Assembly (NCBI GenBank): GCA_934754475.1
Contig: CAKVHV010000002.1
Span: forward strand, 248,001 to 312,000
DNA length: 64,000 nucleotides
DNA from: an uncultured Clostridia bacterium
GTDB lineage: Bacteria; Bacillota; Clostridia; Christensenellales; UBA1242
Direction of reading: 5' to 3'
Shown here piece by piece: positions 17,826-26,633 of this stretch (its first letter is position 1; every line of letters begins with the position of its first letter). A program made the translations under genes and the position numbers. Below the pieces are notes generated by a model. It was not told the origin of the DNA. It did no database searches and saw only the letters and a program-made list of their open reading frames with translations.

Positions 17826-19964
17826 TTATATTTCTTCAACACCTAAACTTTTTAGATACTCATAAGTTCCATCATAATATTCAGGCAACCTAGTACTATC
17901 TTCCCAATATCCGCTTGGATTTTTATTTGGATTACCTGTTGGAACACAAATAACCATACCTACTCTAGCACGTGTTAAAAGAACCCTATATGCGTTTAAC
18001 ATGTATTTAATTAATTCTTGCTTATTTTCTGTATCAGGTGTTTGTTCAACCCATTTTGTTTGTCCATTAAATTTATAATAATGCCATTTGTTGTTATTAC
18101 ATCTCATATCTGCATCCCACAGCACGCAAGTATAATCAAGTTCCAAACCTTGAACTTGAATTTCTGTTGCAGCATCTTCTAAATAGTTTGATGATCTAGT
18201 ATCAACTTTATCTTCAAGGAACCAGTGCACTGCATTTTCATCACCCGCTTCAAGTATATGTATACCAAGTGGTTTAAATCTTGCAGATTCTTTTGTTACT
18301 AAAACACCCGTACGTTCAGTCCCCCTAACTTTTTCGTGCAACCACTTTTTAGCTTTTTCCATATCCCTGGTTAAAACTATTGGATACTTATCTTTTATTT
18401 CATTATAAAGTTCTGCAGCATTAGATTCAAATAAAAGCATTGAATGAACAAATGCGGATAATTTTTCTGCTCTATACGAACGAAGTGAAACACTCAAATG
18501 TAAATCATCAGAATATGAAACATTATTATTCTTTTCTAACAATTCATTAACTTTACCCTCTGCGTATTCAGGCTCTATTAGTTTTGGAGAAATATGAACT
18601 TTCCAATGTGGAAATATATCATTCAAAGCTTTTATCCATTCAGATATTCCCGCTTCACCTGTGTTAATTTCTTGACCGCCACCAACCAAACAAACTATTG
18701 TTGCCCAGTCTTCACGTTGATCTAATGACCAAATCAAAAACGCAGCCTCAGATAATGGAAAGTTTGGAACTTTTAATTTATTTCCATACGTTCCACCTCT
18801 TTTTAAATAATCAGCCAATCTTTTCTTTGTCCATGAACGTTGTGCTTCATCAAAAATAGCAACGTGTTCTACTTCACCATAACCAGATTCAGCAAGTTTT
18901 ATAGCCTTTTCAGGATCAATTTCCAGCACTCCATTTTCTACTGGATTTTTTATTTTTGCTAGCATATTATCACGATAACGATGAATTATTTGAATAAATT
19001 TTCCAACCTCTCTGCGAGAATCTGATAATTTCTTATTTTCACCTTTATCTTTACACTTCTTGAAATTATCTTTCGCCAAAGCTTCATTCAAAACAGCAAC
19101 CAATGGACCATTTCCTGAAAGATAAACAGCACCTTCATCTTCAACTGGCTTATCACTTCCTTGATATGTTTGTCGAACAGCAACATCAAGTCCAACCAAA
19201 GTTTTTCCTGCGCCAGGAACACCCGTTACAAAACAAATACTCTTTTCTCTATTGGTTTTACTTTTTTGAATTACATCAAGAATATATTTAATTGTTCTAT
19301 CAGTTGAAACATCATCTGCTTCATGTCTTGTAATATCTTCAACCGAATGATTTTCATAAAGTTTTTTAGCCGCTTCAACAATTGTTGGCGTTGGAGCATA
19401 TGGGCTTATTATCCAATTAGCATCTACAATTTCTTCATTTGGAAAGCTATCTAAAACTTTTTCTATTAACTCTAAAACTCCAAATTCACCTGTAACCAGT
19501 GGATTAATTACACTATCATCATAAACCGACATTTGTATAGTATCTGTTCTATTTGTATATTTTGTTGCGATTAAAATCGGCGCAATAACTTTATCTCTGC
19601 TAAGTTTATGGAAGTTCTTTAAATCTAAAGCGTAATCCAATACTTGGTCAACATCCATTTCTAAAACTTTAGACTCACCCACTTTAAATTCAAGACAAAA
19701 TACTATACCCCTATAAAGTAGTACAGCATCAATTCTTTTACCCAAACGTGGAATATCATACTCAAAAATAATCTGACCTCTATCATCATTTAATTTTGAA
19801 ACAACGTTTTTCAATATTCCAATTTCAGACTTCCATGCTTCTATTGTAGTAGTAAGCGCAGTTCCATGATAATTATCACATAAAGTTCCTAGTATTGCAC
19901 TTGTATCTAAACTTAAAAATTTTTCAAAATCACTATTAAATAAACATCGTGGACTTTTTTTCAT
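17826..19964 (-). CDS. DUF2075 nuclease/NTPase (PD-(D/E)XK plus P-loop helicase-like)
   Basis: 712 residues. The N-terminal third contains a PD-(D/E)XK-type core, RIDAVLLYRGIVFCLEFKVG (D...ExK). A P-loop ATPase follows: Walker A GVPGAGKTLVGLD, Walker B VAIFDEAQRSW, a later sensor VCLVGGGQEI, and the helicase-like ending LTRARVGMVICVPTGNP. This is the DUF2075 architecture, common in defence islands. ATG at 19964 is chosen (AGGATAGGATAA upstream). It lies after the terminator of the defence operon, so it is probably expressed separately. The bracketing direct repeats suggest an independent cassette. Confidence 0.85.
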   Translation of the reverse strand: MKKSPRCLFNSDFEKFLSLDTSAILGTLCDNYHGTALTTTIEAWKSEIGILKNVVSKLNDDRGQIIFEYDIPRLGKRIDAVLLYRGIVFCLEFKVGESKVLEMDVDQVLDYALDLKNFHKLSRDKVIAPILIATKYTNRTDTIQMSVYDDSVINPLVTGEFGVLELIEKVLDSFPNEEIVDANWIISPYAPTPTIVEAAKKLYENHSVEDITRHEADDVSTDRTIKYILDVIQKSKTNREKSICFVTGVPGAGKTLVGLDVAVRQTYQGSDKPVEDEGAVYLSGNGPLVAVLNEALAKDNFKKCKDKGENKKLSDSRREVGKFIQIIHRYRDNMLAKIKNPVENGVLEIDPEKAIKLAESGYGEVEHVAIFDEAQRSWTKKRLADYLKRGGTYGNKLKVPNFPLSEAAFLIWSLDQREDWATIVCLVGGGQEINTGEAGISEWIKALNDIFPHWKVHISPKLIEPEYAEGKVNELLEKNNNVSYSDDLHLSVSLRSYRAEKLSAFVHSMLLFESNAAELYNEIKDKYPIVLTRDMEKAKKWLHEKVRGTERTGVLVTKESARFKPLGIHILEAGDENAVHWFLEDKVDTRSSNYLEDAATEIQVQGLELDYTCVLWDADMRCNNNKWHYYKFNGQTKWVEQTPDTENKQELIKYMLNAYRVLLTRARVGMVICVPTGNPNKNPSGYWEDSTRLPEYYDGTYEYLKSLGVEEI

Positions 19965-20066
19965 ATTTATCCTATCCTTTAATATACTTGACAAAGACAG
20001 TATAACACACATTTGTAATAATTTTCTCAAATTTTCAAAATTTAATTAAAATTTTATAATCAAAGT

Positions 20067-20104
20067 ATAAAAAAGAAGAGCTCAACATTTGAACTCTTCT
20101 TTTA
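20067..20104 (-). terminator. Terminator of the defence operon
   Basis: AAAAGAAGAG and CTCTTCTTTT with inner TCA/TGA pairs form the stem, followed on the minus strand by TTTTTTATAC. It separates the nine-gene operon from the DUF2075 gene. Confidence 0.85.
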
Positions 20105-20125
20105 ATTTATATTAAATTTTATTAT

Positions 20126-20158
20126 TTTTTCTTTTATCTCAAAAAGAGAGGCAATGAG
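20126..20158. repeat. 33-bp direct repeat, copy 2
   Basis: Second copy of the repeat at 17788-17820. It lies just past the stop of the DGQHR gene, so both copies occupy the same position relative to the gene before them. Confidence 0.85.
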
Positions 20159-20171
20159 TTTCTATTTAAAT

Positions 20172-21734
20172 TTAATCATCTATACAATATGCCTCCTTCC
20201 ATCTTTCATACATATGCAAATAATTAGAACTTGTCACTATTCGTTTTACCCTTTGTAAAATCTCCATTTTATATGCTTTTTCTACATTTTCTTTCTCTGA
20301 ATCTTCAGTTTTTGAAATCAATTCCTTCAATTCATTCAAATTAATCCAAAGTGTTGAAATTTTATTACACAAATCATTAACATACTCATCAGTATAGTGT
20401 TCAGGGTATATTAAATATTTAAGAATACTTTCAAACAATTTTTTATTGTTTGTAATCATTCTATCATCACACATTTTGTATATTATATCATTCCATATAT
20501 TGAAAGATAACGATAAATCGATAATCTCCATTCTAGCAAAAATTTCATCAAAATCAACTCCACTATTAGAAAGATCACATAACACGTTAACTATTGAAAT
20601 CAAGCCAAATGGTCTAAACAAAAGGTTTCCACCTTCTTTAAATGGATACAATTCTTCCTCAAACGTCAATGGACAAAACGTATCATCAAGCATATAGTTT
20701 AACGATTCTTTTTCTTCTTGAGATATCGGACCTCTTAAAAACAATTCTTCAAACCTATTATCTTCATCATTATTTTCAGAATAAATAGCTACATAATCCA
20801 TTTCATCTGGATTTAAAAACATGGCAATAGGCTTTAATGTCATAAATTTATTCCAAAATTTATTCACAAACTCATAAAAAGAATTTATTTCAATATCATC
20901 TCTACGGAATTTCAAAAATTCCATTAAATCTTTTTTTGAATTTGGATTAACCTTTTTTCTTCTGTTATTCGAAGTAATAATATATGATTCATTTTTGCTT
21001 AAATAATGCTTTAATAGAATCATATTGCAATCATATAATGTTTGGATGTTTGTAAAACTTTTTCTATCATTTTTAGAAATTGACTTTGTTTGACTCAATA
21101 TTAACCTTTCTCCAGAAAATAAATTATTTCCATCTATCAACTTCCTAGTAATTATAGCAACTAAATCATCTTCGTCTAATAATATAATATCCGTCTTATT
21201 TACAGGCTTTGCATATCTATTTAAAGTTGTAAATAAACGACGCGTTCTTTTTTTTCCTTGAATAGTATTCTCATGAGCAATTAAAATTACTGGTATTGTT
21301 TGTAAATTATAATAATTATCTCCCTCATTTTTATGTCCACCCGTAGACTCAACAATATTTCTTATCCCCTCTACACGATGCTGTCCATCTACTGGGAAAA
21401 TTTTATCTTCTTTTGTCAATTCTAAAATACCCATATCATAATGTTCTTCATTATCATAATCAATTCTAATTTCTCTCCATTGCGGATCACCATTATACAC
21501 AGCTAACACTAGAGAATTAAAAAACATATCACTTTGATTTCTTATATAATTAGAAATTTGTTCAACATTCTTTTGCTCTAATCCTCTTTGCAATCTATCT
21601 TCAGAATTTGCATTATCTAAACCCATCTCTTCTTTCCATTCTTTTTGAATACTTTGAGAAACTTCCTCAAAAGTAAAAGACGTAATATAATAAATCCACT
21701 GTCCGATTTTTTGTCTCATGGCCAATTTCTTCAT
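20172..21734 (-). CDS. DGQHR-domain protein, DndB-like
   Basis: 520 residues. The hallmark FPVDGQHRVEGI lies near residue 115, followed by LFTTLNRYAKPVNKTDIILL, both typical of DndB/DGQHR proteins. DndB controls expression of dnd phosphorothioation genes in known systems and binds DNA. This protein is longer than the classic DndB (about 350-380 residues), with an extra helical C-terminal region. AGGAGGGG precedes ATG. It is the last gene of the phosphorothioation-type operon, 9 bp after the GIY-YIG gene, which supports a link with DNA sulfur modification. It could be a sensor or repressor. Confidence 0.82.
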   Translation of the reverse strand: MKKLAMRQKIGQWIYYITSFTFEEVSQSIQKEWKEEMGLDNANSEDRLQRGLEQKNVEQISNYIRNQSDMFFNSLVLAVYNGDPQWREIRIDYDNEEHYDMGILELTKEDKIFPVDGQHRVEGIRNIVESTGGHKNEGDNYYNLQTIPVILIAHENTIQGKKRTRRLFTTLNRYAKPVNKTDIILLDEDDLVAIITRKLIDGNNLFSGERLILSQTKSISKNDRKSFTNIQTLYDCNMILLKHYLSKNESYIITSNNRRKKVNPNSKKDLMEFLKFRRDDIEINSFYEFVNKFWNKFMTLKPIAMFLNPDEMDYVAIYSENNDEDNRFEELFLRGPISQEEKESLNYMLDDTFCPLTFEEELYPFKEGGNLLFRPFGLISIVNVLCDLSNSGVDFDEIFARMEIIDLSLSFNIWNDIIYKMCDDRMITNNKKLFESILKYLIYPEHYTDEYVNDLCNKISTLWINLNELKELISKTEDSEKENVEKAYKMEILQRVKRIVTSSNYLHMYERWKEAYCIDD

Positions 21735-21743
21735 ATTCCCCTC

Positions 21744-22286
21744 CTAAGCAAAGGCTGCTGTTAATGCTTGAGAAATTTTAATATCTGGAATTTTACTATT
21801 CGCTGGTGGCAATAGCTTATTAATCATTTCAGCCTCAATCAAATCAATCAAGTCATCACCTTGCTTAACACCCAATTTATCAGACTCCTGTATAGGCAGA
21901 TATCTACAATAAATATTATCTCCCCACTCATTAAACATTTGTCCAAGTTTTGGTCTATCAATTGCTTTTTTATGATATGTACGAATTCGATCTCTTAAAT
22001 TATTTCCGCTAGGGCAATGAGCCCTTCCAACATAAATTAAAAAACTATGATTATCAAGTAAGATTTGTGAACGAATATAAAAACAATAAATACCACCTTT
22101 ATTTCTAGGAACATTTTCTATATCAGTATTAATTTCTCCATTATTTAAATACTTAAATTCTCTCCAAGCTTTTGAATTAATAAATTTTTTTATTTCATCA
22201 TCAAAAACATCCCATAAGTCATGGACTAATGGAAATGTTATTTTACAATTGCGTATATTATTAGCTAAATCTAAATAGTTTTCCAT
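21744..22286 (-). CDS. GIY-YIG nuclease-like protein
   Basis: 180 residues. The GIY-YIG core is visible: GGIYCFYIRSQ, then FLIYVGRAHC, LRDRIRTYHKK with the conserved Arg, and a likely metal Glu in LIEAEMINKLLP. Such folds cut DNA once per domain. The N-terminal 50 residues are helical and unassigned. The ribosome binding site is weak (AAGAGATAAAAG). Position eight in the defence operon suggests an effector or processing nuclease. A non-catalytic DNA-binding role cannot be excluded. Confidence 0.75.
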   Translation of the reverse strand: MENYLDLANNIRNCKITFPLVHDLWDVFDDEIKKFINSKAWREFKYLNNGEINTDIENVPRNKGGIYCFYIRSQILLDNHSFLIYVGRAHCPSGNNLRDRIRTYHKKAIDRPKLGQMFNEWGDNIYCRYLPIQESDKLGVKQGDDLIDLIEAEMINKLLPPANSKIPDIKISQALTAAFA

Positions 22287-22303
22287 ACTTTTATCTCTTA
22301 TGT

Positions 22304-23128
22304 TTATCCAATATACCTAACACATTCAGAATGTTTCGGTCTTGTAATTTCAATTTCTTTTATTTTGAGTCTTTTAATACAATCAAATAAATCTATAAGA
22401 TGTTGTTTAATATCTTTTCTAAAAGGTCTAGGATCCTTAACAAACACATCATGTATACTCTTTGTTATCTCGCCAAAATAAGATTCTTTATTATCTTTAT
22501 TTTTTAAAAAATCAACTAACCATTTGTAAGATTTTAAATTGTATAATTCTATAATATCTGTTAATTCAGTAGGAAAATCTTCAGACATTAAACATTCAAT
22601 TTTTCTTTCTTTTAATTTAAATTCTCTAATTTTAATAATAATATTATCATCCTTTGCTTTTATAATTTCATTATAAATCTCTTCATCTAAAACAATAGCA
22701 TCTTTATATAGAGATAATATTTTTGCATAAGAATCTTCATCTAGTGTAAAAAAAGTAGATGCTTCTTTATTAGACTTATCCGCAACGCCCAATCCTTTAT
22801 TTGTTGCATTAGCTGATCCAATTATACACTTAACATGATCAAATATATAAGTCTTTGCGTGAATGCTGTTATCTATATAAATATACCAATTATTTCTAAT
22901 ACAATAATCATAAATCTCTTTATCCGTAGCACCTGATGCAATATCTGATGGTAAAAATCTCACCAGCAATCTTTTTTTCACATTTAAATTTATAAAAGAA
23001 TCCAACAACTCCAATGTTGAAACTTTACAAAAAGCTGAAACAATATTTACCTCTGTTTCACATTTTGGTAATTCTGTTTTTAATACTCTTTCAATTTCAT
23101 CCGATAATAAAATATCAACATTATTCAT
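22304..23128 (-). CDS. Phospholipase D-like nuclease
   Basis: 274 residues. One HKD-type motif is visible, HAKTYIFD followed by CIIGSANATNKGLG. This is the single-motif PLD arrangement of nucleases that work as dimers. The start ATG at 23128 overlaps the 3' end of the GHKL gene by 8 bp, so coupling is probable. The C-terminal third is charged and helical with no recognised domain. Together with the helicase and GHKL ATPase this could form the DNA-cutting arm of the defence system. Confidence 0.78.
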   Translation of the reverse strand: MNNVDILLSDEIERVLKTELPKCETEVNIVSAFCKVSTLELLDSFINLNVKKRLLVRFLPSDIASGATDKEIYDYCIRNNWYIYIDNSIHAKTYIFDHVKCIIGSANATNKGLGVADKSNKEASTFFTLDEDSYAKILSLYKDAIVLDEEIYNEIIKAKDDNIIIKIREFKLKERKIECLMSEDFPTELTDIIELYNLKSYKWLVDFLKNKDNKESYFGEITKSIHDVFVKDPRPFRKDIKQHLIDLFDCIKRLKIKEIEITRPKHSECVRYIG

Positions 23129-24932
23129 TATTCTTCTTATACTCCATAATATAGTTGGTAATCCTTTGATTGATTTCATACATTAATTTGTCCATGGCAT
23201 TTGAATAGTCTTGATCTAAATGTTTAATAGATTTCATTACTGCAATGATAAATAACTCAAAAGGTACTTTTTGATTTTCATCTTCCCAAATATCTTTAAT
23301 TAATTTTTCATAAAAAGGATGTCTTGCATTTAAAACAATTGATAGTGTTCCTGCAGCAAACGAATAATCTATGAATGAATCATGTGGAGTTTTTGTATAA
23401 ACTGGTTTAACCCTAACACCAGAATCAATAAGTTGTTTAATTTGATTATCTGTTGGCTCTTGCTCTTCCTCAATAAATAACTGTTCTTTTGCCTCTTCAA
23501 ATTTTTGTTCTTCAGACATAGTTGGCAATTCAATTTCAAGATCATGCTCTTCATCTGATTTCTTTGCTATTTGAGATGCTTCATTAGGAGGCAACTCTGT
23601 CAACTCTTTAGTATCTTCTCTAACTTTTGAGTTTCTATTTGCCATAGCTTTTATTGTATCTTTAATTTCCAAAGCTAATTGATGCCAAACACTCCTCAAT
23701 TCACCAGGTTCAACATCTTCCATTTCTTGCTTAGATAATGGCTTCAAATTTACTGATTGCTTATTGTTTGAAATCCCAAAAGCATTATCCATATCAGACT
23801 TAAAAGAAATTTCAATTCCCCACCATCTATACTCTGGAACATTATAAAAATCAAAAAATCCAAATGATCCGAAATCTATTTCTCTGTTATTCCTAACAAT
23901 TGAGATTCCTGTATTACTTGTTAATCTTGAAGACTTTCCAAATGCAAGAGAGCCTGGTTTTTTATCTGTTTTTAACGAGCCCTTAGAATAATATTCTTCT
24001 TTTACTACTGAGTACTTTATAACAACCGATCCTTCTTTGATTTCGTCATTATGTTCATATTTTATAGGAAGCGTTACAAAATCAGGAGCATCATCAGATG
24101 CTTTATAAATAGTAAACATGGATTCAGTAAATCCATTTTCTTTATCGTATTTAGATGACTTATATTGATTAGCAATTAAAGTGTCAATATCTTTAGGCAT
24201 TGACTCTTGACTTGGAGTCATCAAATATAATGGATCATTAGGCAAAATTTTCTCATAAGATTTACTAACAATTTCTATCATTGATATTGTTTTAGTCCCT
24301 TTTGCAAGAAAATATCTATACTTTCTTCCCAAATCTTCACTCATGTGATTTACACAAGTATTCCATTTTTTATGATCAACATTAGTACAATTAGACCAAA
24401 TAACAAGTGTTCCATGTTCAGAAAAGTCAAATTCTTTTTCTTCTGATTTCCAATGTATGTATTCCGCATATTTTTTAGGAATAGAAGCGGCAACCGGAGG
24501 AGCAATTTCATTTAAGTCGTTTTTCCTAACATCTACAGCATCTAATACAACTTTCTGACAATTTTCAATTCCGTTTTGCCAAGAATATACTTCAACCTTG
24601 TTACAAACAAATATAGAGGCTTGGGGTAATCCTACACCAAATCTTCCCATTAGATTTTCAGCATCACCCTCATGATAACCAACACACAAGCAATTAGCTA
24701 ATGTTGAGGTGTTCATCCCTTTTCCATTATCCAGAAATGCAAATTCGACTATCCTTTTTTCGCCATTACTTGCAATTTTTTGTTCACCTAAAATAAATAT
24801 ATCCTTAGCTCTTGCATCGATTGAGTTATCAACAATTTCAGCAATAGCATTATAAGTACTCTTATATCCAGAGCTTTTTAATGCATCGATAAATAATGCT
24901 GCATTTACTATTTTGCTTTTGTTTTCTTCCAT
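23121..24932 (-). CDS. GHKL (HSP90/MutL-like) ATPase
   Basis: 603 residues. The Bergerat fold is clear: N box AIAEIVDNSIDA, G1 FLDNGKGM, G2 GRFGVGLPQAS, all in the first 115 residues. A middle domain resembling the transducer domain of MutL/MORC-type ATPases follows, then an acidic linker (residues 470-500) and a helical tail. ATG at 24932 is chosen (AAAGAGG upstream). It follows the helicase stop by 2 bp. GHKL ATPases in defence operons are thought to gate DNA or partner nucleases through ATP-driven dimerisation. Confidence 0.85.
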   Translation of the reverse strand: MEENKSKIVNAALFIDALKSSGYKSTYNAIAEIVDNSIDARAKDIFILGEQKIASNGEKRIVEFAFLDNGKGMNTSTLANCLCVGYHEGDAENLMGRFGVGLPQASIFVCNKVEVYSWQNGIENCQKVVLDAVDVRKNDLNEIAPPVAASIPKKYAEYIHWKSEEKEFDFSEHGTLVIWSNCTNVDHKKWNTCVNHMSEDLGRKYRYFLAKGTKTISMIEIVSKSYEKILPNDPLYLMTPSQESMPKDIDTLIANQYKSSKYDKENGFTESMFTIYKASDDAPDFVTLPIKYEHNDEIKEGSVVIKYSVVKEEYYSKGSLKTDKKPGSLAFGKSSRLTSNTGISIVRNNREIDFGSFGFFDFYNVPEYRWWGIEISFKSDMDNAFGISNNKQSVNLKPLSKQEMEDVEPGELRSVWHQLALEIKDTIKAMANRNSKVREDTKELTELPPNEASQIAKKSDEEHDLEIELPTMSEEQKFEEAKEQLFIEEEQEPTDNQIKQLIDSGVRVKPVYTKTPHDSFIDYSFAAGTLSIVLNARHPFYEKLIKDIWEDENQKVPFELFIIAVMKSIKHLDQDYSNAMDKLMYEINQRITNYIMEYKKNNE

Positions 24933-24934
24933 AA

Positions 24935-26632
24935 TTAACCTCTTTCCCAATAACTATTAAAATGCTTAAATGCAGCATTTTCATTATATGAATACAAATT
25001 TTCTTGAACATCTATTAGCAAGCAGTTTTCATTTCCACCCATTTTAGGGCCCCTTAATCCTCGACCTATCATTTGGCTATATAAAATTACAGATTTTGTA
25101 GGCCTTGTAATAAACACGCATTTTATATTAGTTGAATCAAATCCAGTAGTTAATATTTCAAAATTTATAATAATATTAACTTTCCCTTTTTTAAAATCAT
25201 CAATAGCTCTTTTTCTATCCGTTGATGCCATATCTCCATACACTAAAGAATTTTCTATATTAAGCATTTTTAAAAAAGCAGATAACAACTTGGCATGTTG
25301 TAATGAACAAGCAAAAACTATTGTTGGTATTTGTTCTTTATTCAACTTCACCAATTCTTCAATAATTTTATCATTACGAGCTTTACTTAGTGATATTTTT
25401 TTCACTAAATTATCTGAATAATTTTCATTATCATTTTGTAATTCTTTTTTTAGTTGTATCAAAACTTTTGGATCAATTTCAAATTCAAGCATTTGTTTTT
25501 CAATATTTGAAAGATAACCTTGTTCTTGAAAATATCTTATTGGATCTTTACTCCCACGATAGTTCCTTGCTTCATTTGCAGATAAAGATATTGCATTAAT
25601 TTTATCGACATCTATTCCAATTATGTGATCAAAATCCTCGCTAAATAAAGCATTTGCTTTACTTACTTCTGTTGTTCTTCCAGGAGTTGCAGTTAAACCA
25701 ATGAATTTTTTGCCATATTCATTATTTTTTTTCATTAATGAATCAACACATTTTTTTGTTATTTCAGCCCCTGACTTGTGAACCTCATCAAAAACTATTA
25801 GAGAAGCTTTATTCGATATTTCTTCAAATACAGGCTTGCCATATTTTTTTTGTAATGCTTGAATAGAAGTAAATAATATTCCATCCTCAAGTGTATTAGG
25901 AAATTCTACCCAGCCTTTATAAACGTTTATATCAAACAATGACAAATGCGACCAGACATTCTTAAATGTTTCATATGCCTGCATTAAGAGTTCGTCAGAA
26001 TGAGCTATCCATACAACAATGCCCTGTCCTTTGGTAATAAAGTTAAGATAATGCGAAATAATATGCATCGTTGTTTTTGTTTTGCCGGTTCCTGTTGGCA
26101 TATGAATCAATATTTTATATAGATCTTTATCTTTGTTTGATAAATCATTGATTGCCTGCTGTTTTATCATATATTGATAATCATATAACTCATAAAATTT
26201 ATATCCTAATCTTTCAACAGATTCAACTGGCAACTCTTTTTCATTTTTATGAAATTCGAATTCCGTATCTCCAAAATAGCCTTTGATAATATATTCAAAT
26301 AAAGGATTATCATCAAATGAGACTTTTGACAATTTCTTAGCTAAAAGAATTTGCTCATTGGAACTTCCATTAAAACTATAGTTATATAACTGAGCAACAT
26401 GTTTTAAAAACAGTTTATCTTCCGTTGATAAAAAAAATTTATATCTAAATTCTTCCTGTTTAAATAAGCTCAACCCATAAACAGCTAAAATAATGTCTAT
26501 AATTTTTTCTTTTGTTAATATATTTTTAGAGTCTTTCCACTCAATAAGTGCATCCTTTAAATCTCCAAGTAAGGCAAATAAATATTCTTCATCAAAATTT
26601 CTCATTACATTAATTAATTTTTCATTGCTCAT
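24935..26632 (-). CDS. SF2 helicase (DEAD/DEAH, type III restriction-like)
   Basis: 565 residues. A helical N-terminal domain of about 150 residues is followed by helicase motifs I (MPTGTGKTKTT, near 180), II (DEVH, 282-285), III (GLTATPGR), and V/VI in the second RecA domain (TTGFDSTNIKCVF, QMIGRGLRGP). This resembles the helicase subunit of type I/III restriction enzymes, but no nuclease domain is fused. The start is 1 bp after the cysteine desulfurase stop. It probably translocates on DNA as the motor for the downstream GHKL and PLD proteins. Confidence 0.88.
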   Translation of the reverse strand: MSNEKLINVMRNFDEEYLFALLGDLKDALIEWKDSKNILTKEKIIDIILAVYGLSLFKQEEFRYKFFLSTEDKLFLKHVAQLYNYSFNGSSNEQILLAKKLSKVSFDDNPLFEYIIKGYFGDTEFEFHKNEKELPVESVERLGYKFYELYDYQYMIKQQAINDLSNKDKDLYKILIHMPTGTGKTKTTMHIISHYLNFITKGQGIVVWIAHSDELLMQAYETFKNVWSHLSLFDINVYKGWVEFPNTLEDGILFTSIQALQKKYGKPVFEEISNKASLIVFDEVHKSGAEITKKCVDSLMKKNNEYGKKFIGLTATPGRTTEVSKANALFSEDFDHIIGIDVDKINAISLSANEARNYRGSKDPIRYFQEQGYLSNIEKQMLEFEIDPKVLIQLKKELQNDNENYSDNLVKKISLSKARNDKIIEELVKLNKEQIPTIVFACSLQHAKLLSAFLKMLNIENSLVYGDMASTDRKRAIDDFKKGKVNIIINFEILTTGFDSTNIKCVFITRPTKSVILYSQMIGRGLRGPKMGGNENCLLIDVQENLYSYNENAAFKHFNSYWERG

Positions 26633-26633
26633 A

